A DNA stretch of 64,000 nucleotides from Xylaria sp. FL1777. Its lineage: Eukaryota > Ascomycota > Sordariomycetes > Xylariales > Xylariaceae. The notes beneath the pieces were generated by a model. The model made no database searches. It worked only from the letters and a program-made list of their open reading frames with translations, and had not been told where the DNA came from. The stretch lies in the NCBI GenBank assembly GCA_022578965.1, contig MU400513.1, positions 124,001-188,000 of the forward strand, in the 5' to 3' direction. Numbering within the stretch: the first letter of the stretch is position 1; each line of letters begins with the position of its first letter. This document shows, one piece after another, positions 1 to 11,931 of the stretch. The position numbers and the translations under genes were made by a program.

Positions 1-226
1 GAGAGAGCGGAAGGAAGGCGACACAGAGCTACTAAATCTACAGATCCAACTCAAGGCCATCGAAGTGCAATGCATGAGCTACGTGCCGCAGGGCGCCGAC
101 CAAGAGCTCAGCGAGAGCATCGGCGCGTGGAAGATGGAGTATTCGGCCCTGAAGCAGAGGAGGGCTAAGAATAAAGAGCTCCTTAGTAATAATAGCACGC
201 CGACGAGAAGGCGGGCGGCAGGGTGA
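1..226 (+). CDS. 3' end of an unrecognised gene (cut by window edge)
   Basis: An open frame runs from base 2 to a TGA at 224-226, giving about 74 C-terminal residues. The peptide is rich in Glu, Gln, Lys and Leu. It contains a leucine-spaced stretch (ELLNLQIQLKAIEVQ), then a WKMEYSALKQRR segment, and ends in a basic tail (TRRRAAG). This suggests a coiled-coil end followed by a basic tail, possibly nuclear. I do not recognise the family. A recombination or chromatin cofactor of the Mei5/Sfr1 kind would fit the look, but that is a guess. The gene converges on the WLM protease gene downstream. Confidence 0.5.
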   Translation, partial: RERKEGDTELLNLQIQLKAIEVQCMSYVPQGADQELSESIGAWKMEYSALKQRRAKNKELLSNNSTPTRRRAAG

Positions 227-693
227 AGCGCATCCATGTCTGTTGGAGGAGGGTATATCTTGTTATGACTGACGATTTTTTTTTTGGACGACTATCTACT
301 GCATTCTGTTCTATGGTTCGCTTGTAAAAGGACCATAGACCAGTCGGCGCATAGTATTATTTGAGATACCCTAGGGAATAGCAACTGTAACATTTATAAA
401 AATTGTCTTATGCCGTAACAAGAAACAAGACACTACTCACACTTTTTACCGTTTTCTTTCCATGGCATTAATTAATACCCGTGTCTCGATAAAACAGACA
501 CTCAGAGCTACACGTCTCATGGTAAATGAGCCAGATAAATCGACGAAGAGTAACGTTCATGAATTCCTTATTACAAGCTCCTCTTATATAAGAGCCTATA
601 TCTTACAAGTTACAGCAAAAAGGGGGTATAAGCTGCAAATGCTAATGCGAGGATGAAGACCAAGTAACGGCACCAAATGCAAATGTTATGTAC
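227..693. other. Convergent intergenic spacer
   Basis: This 467-bp stretch lies between the end of the truncated gene and the end of the WLM protease gene on the other strand. It holds a short T-run near 269 and ordinary AT-rich 3' flanking sequence. A 64-codon ORF at 462-656 has no recognisable composition and is probably chance. Confidence 0.6.
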
Positions 694-1692
694 TTAAGAG
701 CCTTCCGGGGCAGACGAATCTTCATCGGGGTCAGCCTGGGCCTGCTTCTGCTTCTGCTTCTTGATGCGCTCCTCGGCCGCCTTCGCTATGATCTCGCGCC
801 TACTGAGCGTATTACTCGGACTCGACGAGGACCCGCCGCCGCCACCACCCAGCACGAACTCCCCACCGGTCCAGCCTCCGTGGTCATACGCGACCTCCTC
901 GCCAGGCTCATAAAACTCGCTGTCGCCAACGCTGTGGCCGCCGCTCTTCCAATCGGCCTTGGCAACCTCGCGCTCGATCTGGTGGCAGAGGTCCCAGAAA
1001 TTCCGATCGTGCGGGCCGTGGACGTTGTGCGCGAGCTCGTGGCACAGCGTGGCGCGGATGACCTTGTAGTCGCGGTACCCGTCGTAGGCGTCGGTGCGCA
1101 GGCGCAGCTCGATGACCTCACCGTGGTTACGGTTCAGCCCCAGGATCCGCGTCGTGCCCTCGTGGCTCGACTCCGTATACGACAGCGGGTCCATCTCCGT
1201 CAGCAGCCCGACGCTGAACTTGTGCGCGCGCATCGCGGTCCGGATCCCCGGGTCGTTCTTCAGGCGCTCGAGGAAGGCCAGCGATCGCTCTGGCCGCGGC
1301 AGGTTCGGCAAAGGCCGGAGCGCCATGAATGTGTACTGGCTCTCTTCTTGTGCGCGCAAGGGGTCGCGCCTTGAGAATGCCTTCGGTGTGTTTTGGCGCG
1401 CTGAGGCTAGGTGGGCTTCTCGTGCTGCGGCTTTCTCGGATGCTGCTTTTAGTGAGGCGATTTCGGCACTCGAGGTGCCGAGGAGGGTGATCTTCTTGTT
1501 CTGTAGGTCGGTGACGGGGCGGTCGCCGAAGGGAGCCTTCAACATCCCCAGCTTGGCCACCATGAGCTTTTGGTTATCGACTGGTATGTGCAGGGTATCT
1601 TGGATTGCGTCGACGAGGTCGGTCACGGTTGCACCTGGCTGCATGTCAAATGTATGTGTATCGCCATGATGGACCAAAGCAATGGGCACCAT
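694..1692 (-). CDS. Ubiquitin-like + WLM domain metalloprotease (Wss1-like)
   Basis: A single-exon gene of 332 codons. Residues 1-70 form a ubiquitin-like fold (VHHGDTHTFDMQPGATVTDL). Residues about 115-260 form the WLM (Wss1p-like metalloprotease) domain. The zinc-binding motif HELAHNVHGPHD lies at 218-229, so H218, H222 and H228 are the expected metal ligands and E219 the catalytic base. The tail has a Gly run and a Ser run (about 281-293), then a charged KQKQKQ stretch. The domain order matches fungal ubiquitin/WLM proteins rather than yeast Wss1 itself. Wss1/SPRTN proteins act on DNA-protein crosslinks and SUMO/ubiquitin conjugates; that role is inferred here. An in-frame TGA shortly upstream supports the start. 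The gene is divergent from ERD2. Confidence 0.9.
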   Translation of the reverse strand: MVPIALVHHGDTHTFDMQPGATVTDLVDAIQDTLHIPVDNQKLMVAKLGMLKAPFGDRPVTDLQNKKITLLGTSSAEIASLKAASEKAAAREAHLASARQNTPKAFSRRDPLRAQEESQYTFMALRPLPNLPRPERSLAFLERLKNDPGIRTAMRAHKFSVGLLTEMDPLSYTESSHEGTTRILGLNRNHGEVIELRLRTDAYDGYRDYKVIRATLCHELAHNVHGPHDRNFWDLCHQIEREVAKADWKSGGHSVGDSEFYEPGEEVAYDHGGWTGGEFVLGGGGGGSSSSPSNTLSRREIIAKAAEERIKKQKQKQAQADPDEDSSAPEGS

Positions 1693-2583
1693 TTGGGGCT
1701 TCTTCTACGAGATTTTCAAGTTCTATGATGTGGGCGTCTCTGTGGAAGACAACGATGCTCTTCAGATTCCTGAGCGAGACAATATTGACGAAGTGCACAC
1801 TGTAACTTGGGAGTAATTCATGTAGACGTGGATGGATGAATGTGAGTGTTAGAACGAAACAATGATCCTTCCTACCTTTCCGTGCTGGAAAATAGCTGCT
1901 CTCAGTTTTGGTCGAAGGTTCTACAATTGCATCTGCAGCCAGCTTTGTAATACGAACGGACGAATGCGCAACATCACAATAGCAGGCGGGCGGTCACTAC
2001 ATCTAGGTATCTTCTTGGCTTGCTGCATCTACCCACTGAAACGACCCATCTAGGCTGCGTGACATCATTCTCAGGCTCTACCCAGGCCAGGTACCTAGGT
2101 ACCTAGGTACCTACCCACACCTAGCGTGTCCAAATTTAGATAGGCCAAAATATGCAACTAGTGGTGCATGGGGCCACGTCCAGTTACGTCTCCGAGCGCC
2201 CCAAGTCGGACCCAAGTGAAACCAAAAGCTGGAGCTATCCTGCTGGGGATCCAATCATAGGTCCATCGCGTGTCTAGTTGTATTGTGTCCTTTCAACTGG
2301 GGAAGCAACTGTTAGGCAAATTTCCCGGCCTGTTTTCTTGTTTTATTAGCCTTTCCAACATCCAAGCCGCAAACACACACACGTCCGCCCGCCCATAGTG
2401 TACAACAGTCCACAGAGCAAACGACGATATCGTGACGGCGGCTGTCGGTTCTCACAGTCGCGTCGCCCAAGATACATATCTACTCTCTCGGCGGCTCATC
2501 ATCCTCGAAAATTGCATTGCGTCAGCGCATCGTGCCGAAAACAGCTGCTTCCAGGAGCCACGCTCCTCTCCTAACACCACATC
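1693..2583. promoter_or_regulatory. Divergent promoter region, WLM protease / ERD2
   Basis: An 891-bp spacer between two genes transcribed away from each other. It contains a tandem 8-bp repeat at 2090-2113 and CA-rich, pyrimidine-rich sequence just before ERD2. No protein-coding signal is convincing. Short ORFs at 1862-2053 and 2432-2668 overlap the promoter and leader and look like chance. Confidence 0.6.
2090..2113. repeat. Tandem 8-bp repeat, unit GGTACCTA x3
   Basis: Three perfect head-to-tail copies of GGTACCTA. The unit contains the palindrome GGTACC, so the array reads nearly the same on both strands. The same word recurs as single or degenerate copies in many intergenic spaces of this window. 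Confidence 0.9.
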
Positions 2584-3442
2584 ATGTCGCTCAACCTGTT
2601 TCGAGTCCTCGGTGTGTATTCTGTCCTATTCTATCCTACCTCATCTGTCGTGTAAATTCGCCAGCTAATTCATTGTCTTGTTTCTAGCGGACTTCTCCCA
2701 TTTGACGTCGATTTTTATACTTCTCCATAAGATGACAGAGCTTAATGTTAGTGCCTCGGACGAATGCGACTCGGTGGTAGTAGCTAACAACAATGCCAGG
2801 GCTGCGCCGGCATATCGTTCAAATCGCAAGCATTGTACCTCATCGTCTACGTAACTCGATATCTCGGTGCGTTGCCTCCCCGATGTTTTCTTTCGCTAGT
2901 ACAGTCGAGAGGGACACTGGTAGACTAATCGATCATGACACGAAACAGACCTTTTCATCACCGAGAGCTACTATAATATCATCTTTAAGATCCTGTTCAT
3001 CAGCTCACAAGGCTATATTGTTTACCTGATGACAACTAAGTACAAGCCGACCCACGACCCGAACCTCGACACCTTCCGCGTACAATACCTACTAGGCGGC
3101 GCTGCCGTGCTAGCCGTTCTGGTACCCTACCGCTACACGTTATCTGAGATTCTATGGGCATTCTCCATCTGGTTGGAGTCGGTGGCAATCCTGCCGCAGC
3201 TGTTTATGTTGCAGCGCACAGGCGAGGCTGAGACCATTACGACGCACTACCTTTTCGCCCTGGGAATCTACCGTGGGCTCTACATCCCTAACTGGATCTA
3301 CCGTTACTTCACCGAGGCGAATCATAAGATGGATTGGATCGCCATTATCGCCGGTGTCATCCAGACTATTCTGTATTCGGATTTCTTCTGGATCTACTAT
3401 ACTAAGGTCATGAAGGGCAAGAAGTTCAAGCTGCCCGTATGA
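2584..3442 (+). CDS. ERD2: ER lumen protein-retaining receptor (HDEL receptor)
   Basis: Four exons: 2584-2611, 2688-2746, 2800-2866 and 2949-3442. They close into 215 codons, and all three introns have GT...AG ends. The protein begins MSLNLFRVLADFSHL and carries family segments such as ADFSHLTSIFILLHK, GISFKSQALYLIVYVTRYL and LWAFSIWLESVAILPQL, then ends KGKKFKLPV. ERD2 is a seven-helix Golgi/ER receptor that returns HDEL/KDEL-tagged proteins to the ER by COPI vesicles; the basic C-terminal tail fits retrieval. Length and hydrophobic pattern match the family. The short first exon (28 nt) is why the start is easily missed. Confidence 0.95.
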
Positions 3443-4358
3443 AAGAGGGGAATTTGACCTTATATGTTCCCAAGAGGCAACCTACGGCAAGACCATATCT
3501 GTAAAACAAAGAATGTGTCTCGGGCCGGCTTTCGGGAAGTGGCTAGAAGCTCTCCCGGTACCATTGATACACAACGTTCATGGACATATCGAGATGTACG
3601 TGCGACTAATGTAGTCGATGGGATATTGGTTTCTGCAAAGTCAAGGCTTCCTAAAGACCTGACTGGCGTTTTGGCGGTGCAATTGGAGTTGGTCATGCAA
3701 GAAAGAAAAGGGGAAGGGAAAATGCTCAATCATCAGGGACAACACGGTGTGAATTGGAGGGAAGTAGGCAGCTAGGCGATCATGGTTCGAAATTCACTCT
3801 AGACCTTGTAATTCTGTACATAAAGATGTATTAACTCCCGTGTAATGGAAATCTTGATCGTCTCTAATTATACACCGTTTTCATGATAGCTATGAACTAG
3901 CTCTTTGAAATCTCACTTTCAGACTACATAAGAGGGCGATTTGGCACACTATCCCATGATAACACTGGGAACGCGTGGGGACGGATCTAAGTCATCGTAG
4001 CTGTGAATCCCGCCACGCGGAGCAGCTGCGCGCGATTGTGAAGATTGACGCGAAGCTTTTTGGGAATCCATGAGGGAATATCATGTTACTCTACGACAAA
4101 CTCGCAGGGCTAAACCGATCGGCGAGCTTCCCCATTTGAGGCATATGCCTGTGTTTCTAATGAAACGAAGATCAATCAGAGGGGAATAGTAAGCCTTTAA
4201 TTACTTTTTGTTCCTGCTTTTTAACAATCCGATAAAATGATTGCCTAACTACTATCGTGATGTACTGTCTCCAACTAGCCCGAAAAAGCAGATGTTCCCG
4301 TTAAAGCGCCTTGATGCACAAGGGCAACCCCCAGTTCCTCTCGTGTAGGAATAGGCAG
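3443..4358. other. Convergent spacer after ERD2 and the Zn2Cys6 gene
   Basis: A 916-bp stretch holding the 3' ends of ERD2 (plus strand) and the Zn2Cys6 factor (minus strand). The overlapping ORFs at 3460-3775 on both strands show no family signal and are probably 3' untranslated sequence. I see no RNA gene or repeat. Confidence 0.55.
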
Positions 4359-6942
4359 CTACGATGTTAGATCCATATCTTGGGCACTATTAAGTCCGGC
4401 GGCCCACTGCTCGGCATCATTGTCCAGGGTCGGCGTGAATGGCGGCCACGCGGTTACGTCGTCTGTCTGCTCCAGACCCAGGGCAGAGAAATCATACTCG
4501 GGCATGAAGTCCGAGAAGCCTACCGGTTATTAGCATTTTCCCCTTGTAAAGCTTATAATAAAGACAAGAGGCGTGGAATCTACCTGGGAAATAGGAGACC
4601 GCAGCAGCCGGAAAGGAGACGGGTAGTACGTCCTCAGGAACATGGGGCTCGGATCCGACCTCAGAGTCGCGTAGAACATAACGTAGGGCCGCAACAGCTT
4701 TCCGGGCCTCGACAGAAGTAGCGCACTGCCGGCTCCAGATATCCTGCGAAGTTCTCAATAGCTGTCTAACCTTGTCCATATCCACCGGCTCAAGCTCGGC
4801 GTCTCTTGGATTGTCGGGTTCTTCTTTCAGTTTGTTAGTATGGTTTTGGAGACAGAAGCACAGTATACTTGTGGCGAGCAGGAAATCGTTGATGAGGGCG
4901 GAAGACACTCTCCAGCGGTTCTGATACAACAAGCCATCTACCTGCGTCTCCTCGTCGACGAGACGCTGGAATTCTAGAATCTTCATCGCAGCGTTGAAGC
5001 ATGCGGCTCTCGAGCTACCGTGTTGCTCGTTATGGCCCGGCTCTATGAATTTCCGGTGCAGGACGATCTTCAGCTCCTGCGGGATGATTTCTAACCAGAT
5101 CCTTTGAATAATTATCTGCGAGGGCACGTTGAGAGATGATGCAAGGCCGTTCCACCTCAAGCTAGATGGGAGCGCCTTCTGCACCTCGTTGATCTGCTGG
5201 TCAAGCTCCAAGATCTCAGCATAAGAGTGTAGCCGAGGCTCGGTAGCCACGTCGGCAACTTTGACTCCTACCGAGACAAATCGCAGTTTAGCCAGGACAT
5301 AGAGTGTGGGTGTGATCTCTGTCTCCGGCCGTGAAGGGGGTAATTCAGTTGTGTTCTCGTCGAAGTCTGAATCGTATAGGTTCCGCGGCTCAGAAGTGTT
5401 GGTCTGGCTTTCTTTGACCAGCCTAGGCAACCCTAACTGCGTCGAGACGCTAAAGTCTAATTGAACTATCATCGCCCACACACGTCTTCGCATCTCGCCG
5501 GCAAAGGGGGATATGTTCGGAAAATGCTTCGCATCTCGATGGTAGCCCATGTGTATGGCAACCTGAACTATGGTGCCTACTAGGACCCAGATGCCAATCT
5601 CCATGTCTTTAAGGTTAAAACATTCGATTAGGAAGTAGAGAATCAATGTTTCTAGAACATAAGGCCCACCCTTTGTGTAGTGGCCCAATATGAGGCACTG
5701 TATCGTCTTTTCTTTATACTTGTCTATTGTTACTTGATTCTCAGAAACCCGTGGTGGCGATCTGGACTGTCCGAGTGTAGGAGAGGCCTTGGTGGGATTT
5801 AGAAGCGAGTGCTGGAGCTGCGTCGATAGACATATGATACCGAATAGAAGACCGACCCACATGACTGGTGCAGCATGCGGTGCTTTCCAGAATTCTTCGT
5901 ACTATTGTCCGGTGTCAGCCTCAGCTCAGAGAGTAGGATTAGTTTTAGCTAGTATGGGGCGAATCTAGCGAGTTCCACAGCTGGGTGACGAACCTCTCGG
6001 AGGAAGTGACCGCTATGTGTGACCCCTAGTCTCTAGTTAGTCAAAATGCATACAGCAGAGTTCTTCGGAGCAGGTGGAATGGTTAGGTAGCCTACCAGGG
6101 GCTATGTCGAGGACGTTAAAGTAACGAGAGACCAATCTGTCCACAACAGGCCGAGGTGGCAATGACTTGACAATCGAGGCAGGGGTCTCGTACATCAAGC
6201 AGCTGTAGAGTAACTGGGGTTTGGGGAAACCGGTCGATGGCTGGAGTGGGTCAGAGGCTTGAGGATGAGTTTCTTCCTCTTGTGCAAAGTGACTTCGTAG
6301 ATCCGTGATACTGTCCAGGACGGCAGCCCAGTGCGAGTTGCTGACATAGCTGACGGTTGTCTGCTGAATCCTGATGATGCCATGGTCGGACGGTGTTTCT
6401 GAGACATCCCGCCGAGTTTTGGCTTGCTCCAAATCCTTCTCCGGTGGTGATGGACTCAAGTGAGCGGAATGATCACCGGAACTCGGCGCAGTCTGGTGCA
6501 TAAGACCCAGAACTAGGTTCTCCAATTGATCAATACGGTCTTGTAGGCCGGCAGCCGTCCCATGGAGCCTGCCGGACAATGTTGCTCGCGAAGTAGTGAT
6601 GGTGGTAGTGGTGGTAGTGGCGTAAACGCAAGAGGAGCCAAGCCCCCTGCTTGAGCAGTTGGTACATGGGTGCAGACGATCGCATCGTACCCTAGGGAGC
6701 TAGATCAGAACTTACCGGATCGACGTCGGAGGATACTTTAGAAGAAGCCAAAACCGGCGAGGTTGGGTAGGCACTTACTTCCGCCGCCGACATGGATTGC
6801 AGCTAAGCTGGGGCTTGTCCCGACGCCTAGGAGAAGGAGGACGAGGCCTGTCGCCTGGAGTGCTAATGGGCGTTGTGAGCCCTCGAGCTGGCGGCTTTTC
6901 GCCGCCGCCGCTGCTGCTGCAGGGAGTAATGGCGCTTGACAT
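4359..6942 (-). CDS. Zn2Cys6 fungal-specific transcription factor
   Basis: Five exons on the minus strand: 6942-6779, 6691-6096, 6025-5994, 5901-4584 and 4519-4359. They give 756 codons with every phase closing. The N-terminus has a binuclear zinc cluster at C48, C51, C58, C64, C67 and C76 (C-x2-C-x6-C-x5-C-x2-C-x8-C), split by the first intron inside KVRCDR. A Thr run follows, then a short coiled coil (LQDRIDQLENLV). The middle-homology or fungal-specific TF domain includes SRYFNVLDIAPG, EEFWKAP and the FAGEMRRRVWAMIVQLD block. The tail is acidic and aromatic (MPEYDFSALGLEQ), a plausible activation region. It should be a nuclear DNA-binding regulator; its targets are unknown. The 32-nt third exon is small but required by frame and homology. 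Confidence 0.92.
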
Positions 6943-8242
6943 TAACGATTGTAGTGAAGCAACGGCGTTGCTCCAGGTCGGATGGGTGTCTCCCGTTCTC
7001 GGGTACTCGAGACGTTATATGCGGAGATGAGGCGGTTATAAGTTCGGAGGAGCTACCGATATGACCGTCGGAGACGCGATCCTCCGCGGACCGTCACAGC
7101 CCAACATGCATTACTCTCACCACACATGACATAAAAGGATATAACAAAAATCACCAAGAGCCGACCGTATCATAAGTAGAGAGAACATGGCTTTTTATCT
7201 TTCTAGAAATTGTAGAACTTGTAGAACGAACTTTGGTACAGACTTGTGGCTAGTCTCGGTCATCTATTTGTCAAGCGAGAGCTGTGGGACCATCGATTTC
7301 GAAGCCGTCATCGAACGAAGCTTGAGCTGCAAGACAATAAAAGCAAATTGCCCGGCTCATTTATTGTTACGGATAGGGGCAAGGCAATGCAACTAGAGTG
7401 GAATAGCTGTCAGAGAGTCCTCAGTTTCTCTTGTACAGGACTGCGATCGGACCATTGACCAGATGATATTCAGATAGTAAATCCATGTTAAGCATAACAT
7501 TTCATTCCCATGGAGCTCGAATTTGATAGATATTTCTTTAATAGGCCATCTAATCCCAATAAATTAGACGGTCAGGAGAATCTAGTGACTAGCCGGCGCG
7601 GGGTAGTGCTTGAGGTGATCGATGCTCCACGGAGGTAGCTACCGGTTGTTTGCTTCGTCCCGATTTCTGCTTTGCATGCTCAATGGATAGAGTTCAGATA
7701 TTACCTTCTAGACTCTTTCTCAAACCCAATGAATTTCCAAGCCGGCCACGTCAATGTCACGAATCAAAGCTCGTTAGAACTTCCATACTTTGGCGCTAAG
7801 TTGATCTCCCAGATTCCTTGAAACGGCCTGCCCTTGGCGTAATTCTGAACGATACTTTTCGAAATGTTACCTACGGTTTCAAAAGTGAAAAAAATGAGGA
7901 CTTTACTAACTGGGAAGGCCCTAAAGACCCAATGAACCCCAAAATTAGGAGAAGAAAGCCAAGATGGATCAGTGCTTTCACCCTGTGCACGCAAGTACAG
8001 AGCTACGGGGTAGTATCTGACAAACTGGTGGCGAGATGGTATCTGGCAGAGGGGTAGGAACATTCGTGGAGGTAGTCTTCGCTAGTGAGACGTTTGAAGG
8101 AGCATGGATAAGAGGCACTATTCTTATATATTTAAAGAAATGCTCTTACCCAGCGATTCGACGACAGAGAACGGCGACATCGAGCCCTACGCCTTGATAA
8201 CTCATTATACGGAAGGGCGTATAACTTGGCGCCCAGAGAATC
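6943..8242. other. Intergenic region upstream of the Zn2Cys6 gene
   Basis: A 1.3-kb stretch with the promoter of the zinc-cluster gene at its left and the 3' flank of the membrane-protein gene at its right. Several 60-100-codon ORFs on both strands (7187-7458, 7764-8063, 7818-8057) overlap each other and show no domain or codon pattern. I see no supported gene. Confidence 0.5.
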
Positions 8243-10020
8243 CTACGTGTAGATGGTCCCAGAGACGCCTACCTTTGCGGCACGGTTAGGCCGCCTGGGC
8301 ACTGGTGCCTGGAGCTGTAAGGGACTCGGCGGCGCCGGGCGCAGCGGGGAAATCTCCGGGTGTTCCTGTTGTTGAACAGGCGACGTCGATGAAGCCGAAT
8401 AATCCAAAGACACCGGTGCGGAAGACATCGAAAACCTAGACGTCGGCTGCTGACTTAGACCGCCGGGGTCAAATTGGGTGAGATCTCGAGAGATTATGCT
8501 GGAATGTGAAGATTGGGGCCCAGGAACGTGTTCGGTTGATTCATCATCTGTAGAAAGAAGGAAGGTTCCACCGTTACCACGAAAGCTCTGGTGTTGAGAG
8601 GTATTGGACGCATTCAGACTACTAAAGCGTAACGGAATGGTTGGGGGAGAACGAGCACTCAGGTTAATTATTGGTGTCAAGGTCATTGTGCTTTTATCCA
8701 TTCTATTAGTAGAGTGTCGCATATTGGCCACTTCGTGCGAGACTGTACTATCAGGCGTCCTGTCATGTAAAAGGAATGTATTTGGTGTCCGCACATTCGA
8801 AAGTAGGCGACGTGGGGTAGTTTCTTGATTGCCCACACGTATAACTTGTATCTGATGAGTCCCATATTGAGTTGCCTTCCTTGAAAGCGTGAATTTGATG
8901 GGTGGTAAATCGGTCGTCCCGGATCCAGAACCACTTTGTATGTCGTTTCTAAATAGTCCAAGCTCTAAGCTAGGTGAGCGATCTTGGCTAGGATTATCAT
9001 GTTGCTTATCCGACAATGGAGACATTGGATGGGTTTGGTTGTGTGTTTTGCTAGGACTAATGGGAGAAACGAAGGGAATTTGATTGATGGGGGATTTTTG
9101 ATGGTTTTGGGGTGTCATCCCAGAAAGGTATGTGTTGGGGAATTGGCGGTGTTCAGTTGTTATATTGACGGGATACTTCGGTGAAATCGGATTACCACAC
9201 AGATTGCTAAACGATGGCCAAAGCATCCGCCTTTTAGTTTCACCCGGTGACCCAAGGGTATTGTGTGTTATAACTGCTCGCTGTCTTCTGTATCGGAGAA
9301 TATAGAATGTAGCCAAGATAGAGAAAAATGACGATACGAGGAAGACTCCTATCACAATGCCTGCTAACTGGCCAGAACTGATATTCAAATCGTGAGACAC
9401 TCGAGTTGAATCATCCTTCGACTTATTAGACAGAAAATTGCTCGCCTAGAAGGTTACATCAGACTTACGATAATAAGCGAAGTACTCTCCGAAGCGTATG
9501 AAGTACTTTCCAGGGTAGATGACGTACTTCTCACGGTTGTAGATGGATTACTTCCCACAGTAAACATAACACTTTCCACGACAGACGAAGCACTGGCCTT
9601 AATAGCATCAATAGCATGCTGGGCACTTTCTCTGGCGTTTGATATGATGGCCGATACGCTGAATGACATTTCAGCCGACCCGCGGGATGAGATAAGGTCA
9701 TTGTAGAGCGGATTTAGGTCGTAGGCAGGTTCTAGCAACTTAGGGCCTTGCACATCTCGAAAACGATTATGTTTGGCCAATGTTAAAACTCTGGGAGTAG
9801 GTTCCGATGTGGTCAAAAGGGACAGGCAATCCGCGTTTGTTTCAATGAAGTGCTTTTCGTCAACCCTGTTCGTTTCGTCATTTGCCTTGACGTCCCGAGT
9901 GGCGGTATGCGTTTCCAGGCTAAGAACACGGAGAGAATCAAAGTTGTCCACGGCAGCGCCAGAGCTAGATACGGGAAGTGCTGCCAGGAGTAGGAACGAT
10001 AAATGCTTGAATCTCATCAT
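8243..10020 (-). CDS. Single-pass membrane protein with Ser/Thr-rich ectodomain, unknown role
   Basis: Two exons (10020-9469 and 9421-8243) separated by a 47-nt intron give about 576 codons. Residues 1-22 look like a signal peptide (FKHLSFLLLAALPVSSSGA). The ectodomain (about 23-200) ends in a Ser/Thr-rich stalk, which is likely O-glycosylated. One transmembrane helix spans about 203-226 (LAGIVIGVFLVSSFFSILATFYIL is the hydrophobic core) and is followed by a basic stop-transfer RYRRQR. The cytoplasmic part is about 350 residues, low-complexity, rich in Ser, Pro and Gln, with a proline-rich end. The architecture resembles fungal cell-wall sensors (Mid2/Wsc type), but no WSC or other named domain is visible. 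The intron choice joins the stalk to the helix in frame. Confidence 0.7.
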
Positions 10021-11466
10021 TCTGAGCCGTACTCATGCTGGGACCATGATCGAGCTGCCATAAAGTGTCCTAATGTTACTATAGTGGGAAACCGAAAAGA
10101 TTAAGAACTGTGCCATGTAACTCCAATGGAGCACCAACCTTGCGAGTTGGCGCCTTGCGGCTAAGCAGCCGTGCTGTCGCGAGGTACAGACGCTGAGCTG
10201 CGGAAAAGTAAATATAACCCGTAAAGCTAGAGGCAGACGAACGATTAAAGCCAAAGCGAATGTCGCGCGACCAAACGGATAAGGTAGAAATACCATGGTA
10301 ATCAGCTCTTGTCAATGTAGATGAACGTGCTTTTCCCATCTGGTATAATAGCACAGCCACTGCATATACATTCTGCCGCTCGACTACCGAGGTAACGTAA
10401 CGTAATAAGGGACGCGTGATAGTGTCATCTGATCTCTTGATTCTTCGTTGTATATAATAGCTTTGGTTCTCAAACCCTTTAGAAACATGGAGAACAGCGC
10501 TTACCACACATCTCTGATGGTGAGGGTGGTATTAGCCTGTCATAGAATAGCGGTCTATGTCCTAGTCCTACAGAGGGGGGAACCGGGTAAACCTTGTTCA
10601 TAGGCATGAACAGGTTGGGCAGGGCTGTGTGGTAGTATAATATCTGTGACTTGGGCTGAGGCAGGGTGAGATCCCCTGAATATCAAACTGGACATTCCCA
10701 TGGGCTGGGCAACTTATCTATCTACCCCAAAATTGATAGACTGCGGAGCTGTCAACATTCATTATTCGACGGCCGAATTGCTCTGTTCATCCTAGTATAC
10801 GAATGGCTGGCAACCGCCGAAGGAGGGACGTAGGCCTGTTGGCGATTCGGAAGGATCTCGCATCTCGAAACACTAAGATCTCCATTAAGATTCCCGTGGT
10901 CCACTTTTCCCTGCACTCCTTTTAGCACCCGCAACGCCGACTGCACACGATACCAATAGAACCCATCAGGTGCAGGTCTTGAGAAGAAGCTAGATTGACG
11001 CTTGCTATTATTAATCCAGCCGAATGGGTTCACATCAGACTGTAAATCAATGGAATAGCAGTTTGATTATAATTTCTGATGGGACTGGAACACTCTCGGG
11101 CTGGATTGGGCAGTTGTCCTGAATCTAAAGAGTTGGGCCGTCGAATACTATTTCATGGTGAACTGCAACCCTGGTGTCGGAAGAGAGGTTTGCTGTCGGT
11201 GAGGCTTTAAGAATTCGTTGCTGGCATTTGAAAGCTAGTGGGTTCCCCGAAATAATAGTCTCAGTGGTACAACGAAACTTGGCCAAATCTCGCCGTTTGG
11301 ACTTCCGGCAGCATCTCTTTCATGAGTCCAAATAGGGCAAGTAGTCAGGCGATTCCTCAAACTTTCGAACATCTATGTACGATGCAATAGTGACACCGGG
11401 AAATTTTGAGCAACACTGAGCGTCGCAATGTTTCCTGCATTGTCTTACCGATGGTAGATGCCCTTT
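10021..11466. other. Intergenic region, membrane protein promoter to CTF8 end
   Basis: A 1.45-kb stretch containing the promoter of the membrane-protein gene and the 3' flank of CTF8. Minus-strand ORFs at 10033-10507 and 10752-11033 have no recognised similarity or usable splice partners. No repeats or RNA genes are apparent. Confidence 0.5.
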
Positions 11467-11931
11467 TCAGACGCTTCCAACAGGCTCGGGACGGTGCGAA
11501 AACATCAACTTATACTTGACGATCTCGACGAGCTCCAGATCCTCCTGAGCACTCTCAGAGGATAAGCCGGCCATTTCCACATCTACTCCGGGTGTATGTC
11601 TCTTACGAATAACGGCAATAGCTCTGGGTAGTTTCTTTACTTCGCCAGTGAGCCTCTGGTGTTGTCCCACGTATAAGTGAACCCGCTTCATCCACGCGGT
11701 GCTCGAGGCATCTTGCGTTTCTGGATGATAATCTGGGAATGAAATGTGTCCAATTTCCAGCTCACGATCGCCCAGCTCGCCACCAGTATCGTCTAACTGG
11801 GGTAAGTTGATAGTACCTTGCAGCTCAATAATAGCCAGGCCGGACGGCGTCTGTATAAGCTGAGGTAAGGGATTGGCTGGAGGAGCTTCGACAGTGCCAG
11901 TCCGTAGATGAAGGGTTACAGAGGACGCCAT
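11467..11931 (-). CDS. CTF8: Chromosome transmission fidelity protein 8
   Basis: An intronless gene of 154 codons, the usual length for the family. It shows the Ctf8 blocks: PLPQLIQTPSGLAIIELQG near residue 24, then IGHISFPDY, WMKRVHLYVGQHQRLTGEVK and a C-terminal ELVEIVKYKLMFSHRPEPVG. Ctf8 joins Ctf18 and Dcc1 on the small RFC subunits to make the alternative clamp loader that acts on PCNA and supports sister-chromatid cohesion in the nucleus. The gene is divergent from RPS6 across a 439-bp spacer. Confidence 0.93.
   Translation of the reverse strand: MASSVTLHLRTGTVEAPPANPLPQLIQTPSGLAIIELQGTINLPQLDDTGGELGDRELEIGHISFPDYHPETQDASSTAWMKRVHLYVGQHQRLTGEVKKLPRAIAVIRKRHTPGVDVEMAGLSSESAQEDLELVEIVKYKLMFSHRPEPVGSV

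Noticed and set aside
688..1374. 228-codon plus-strand ORF
   Set aside because: It is the antisense shadow of the GC-rich WLM protease gene, which has clear catalytic motifs on the minus strand.
10752..11033. 93-codon minus-strand ORF between the membrane protein and CTF8
   Set aside because: No domain, no splice partner, and CTF8 is complete without it.
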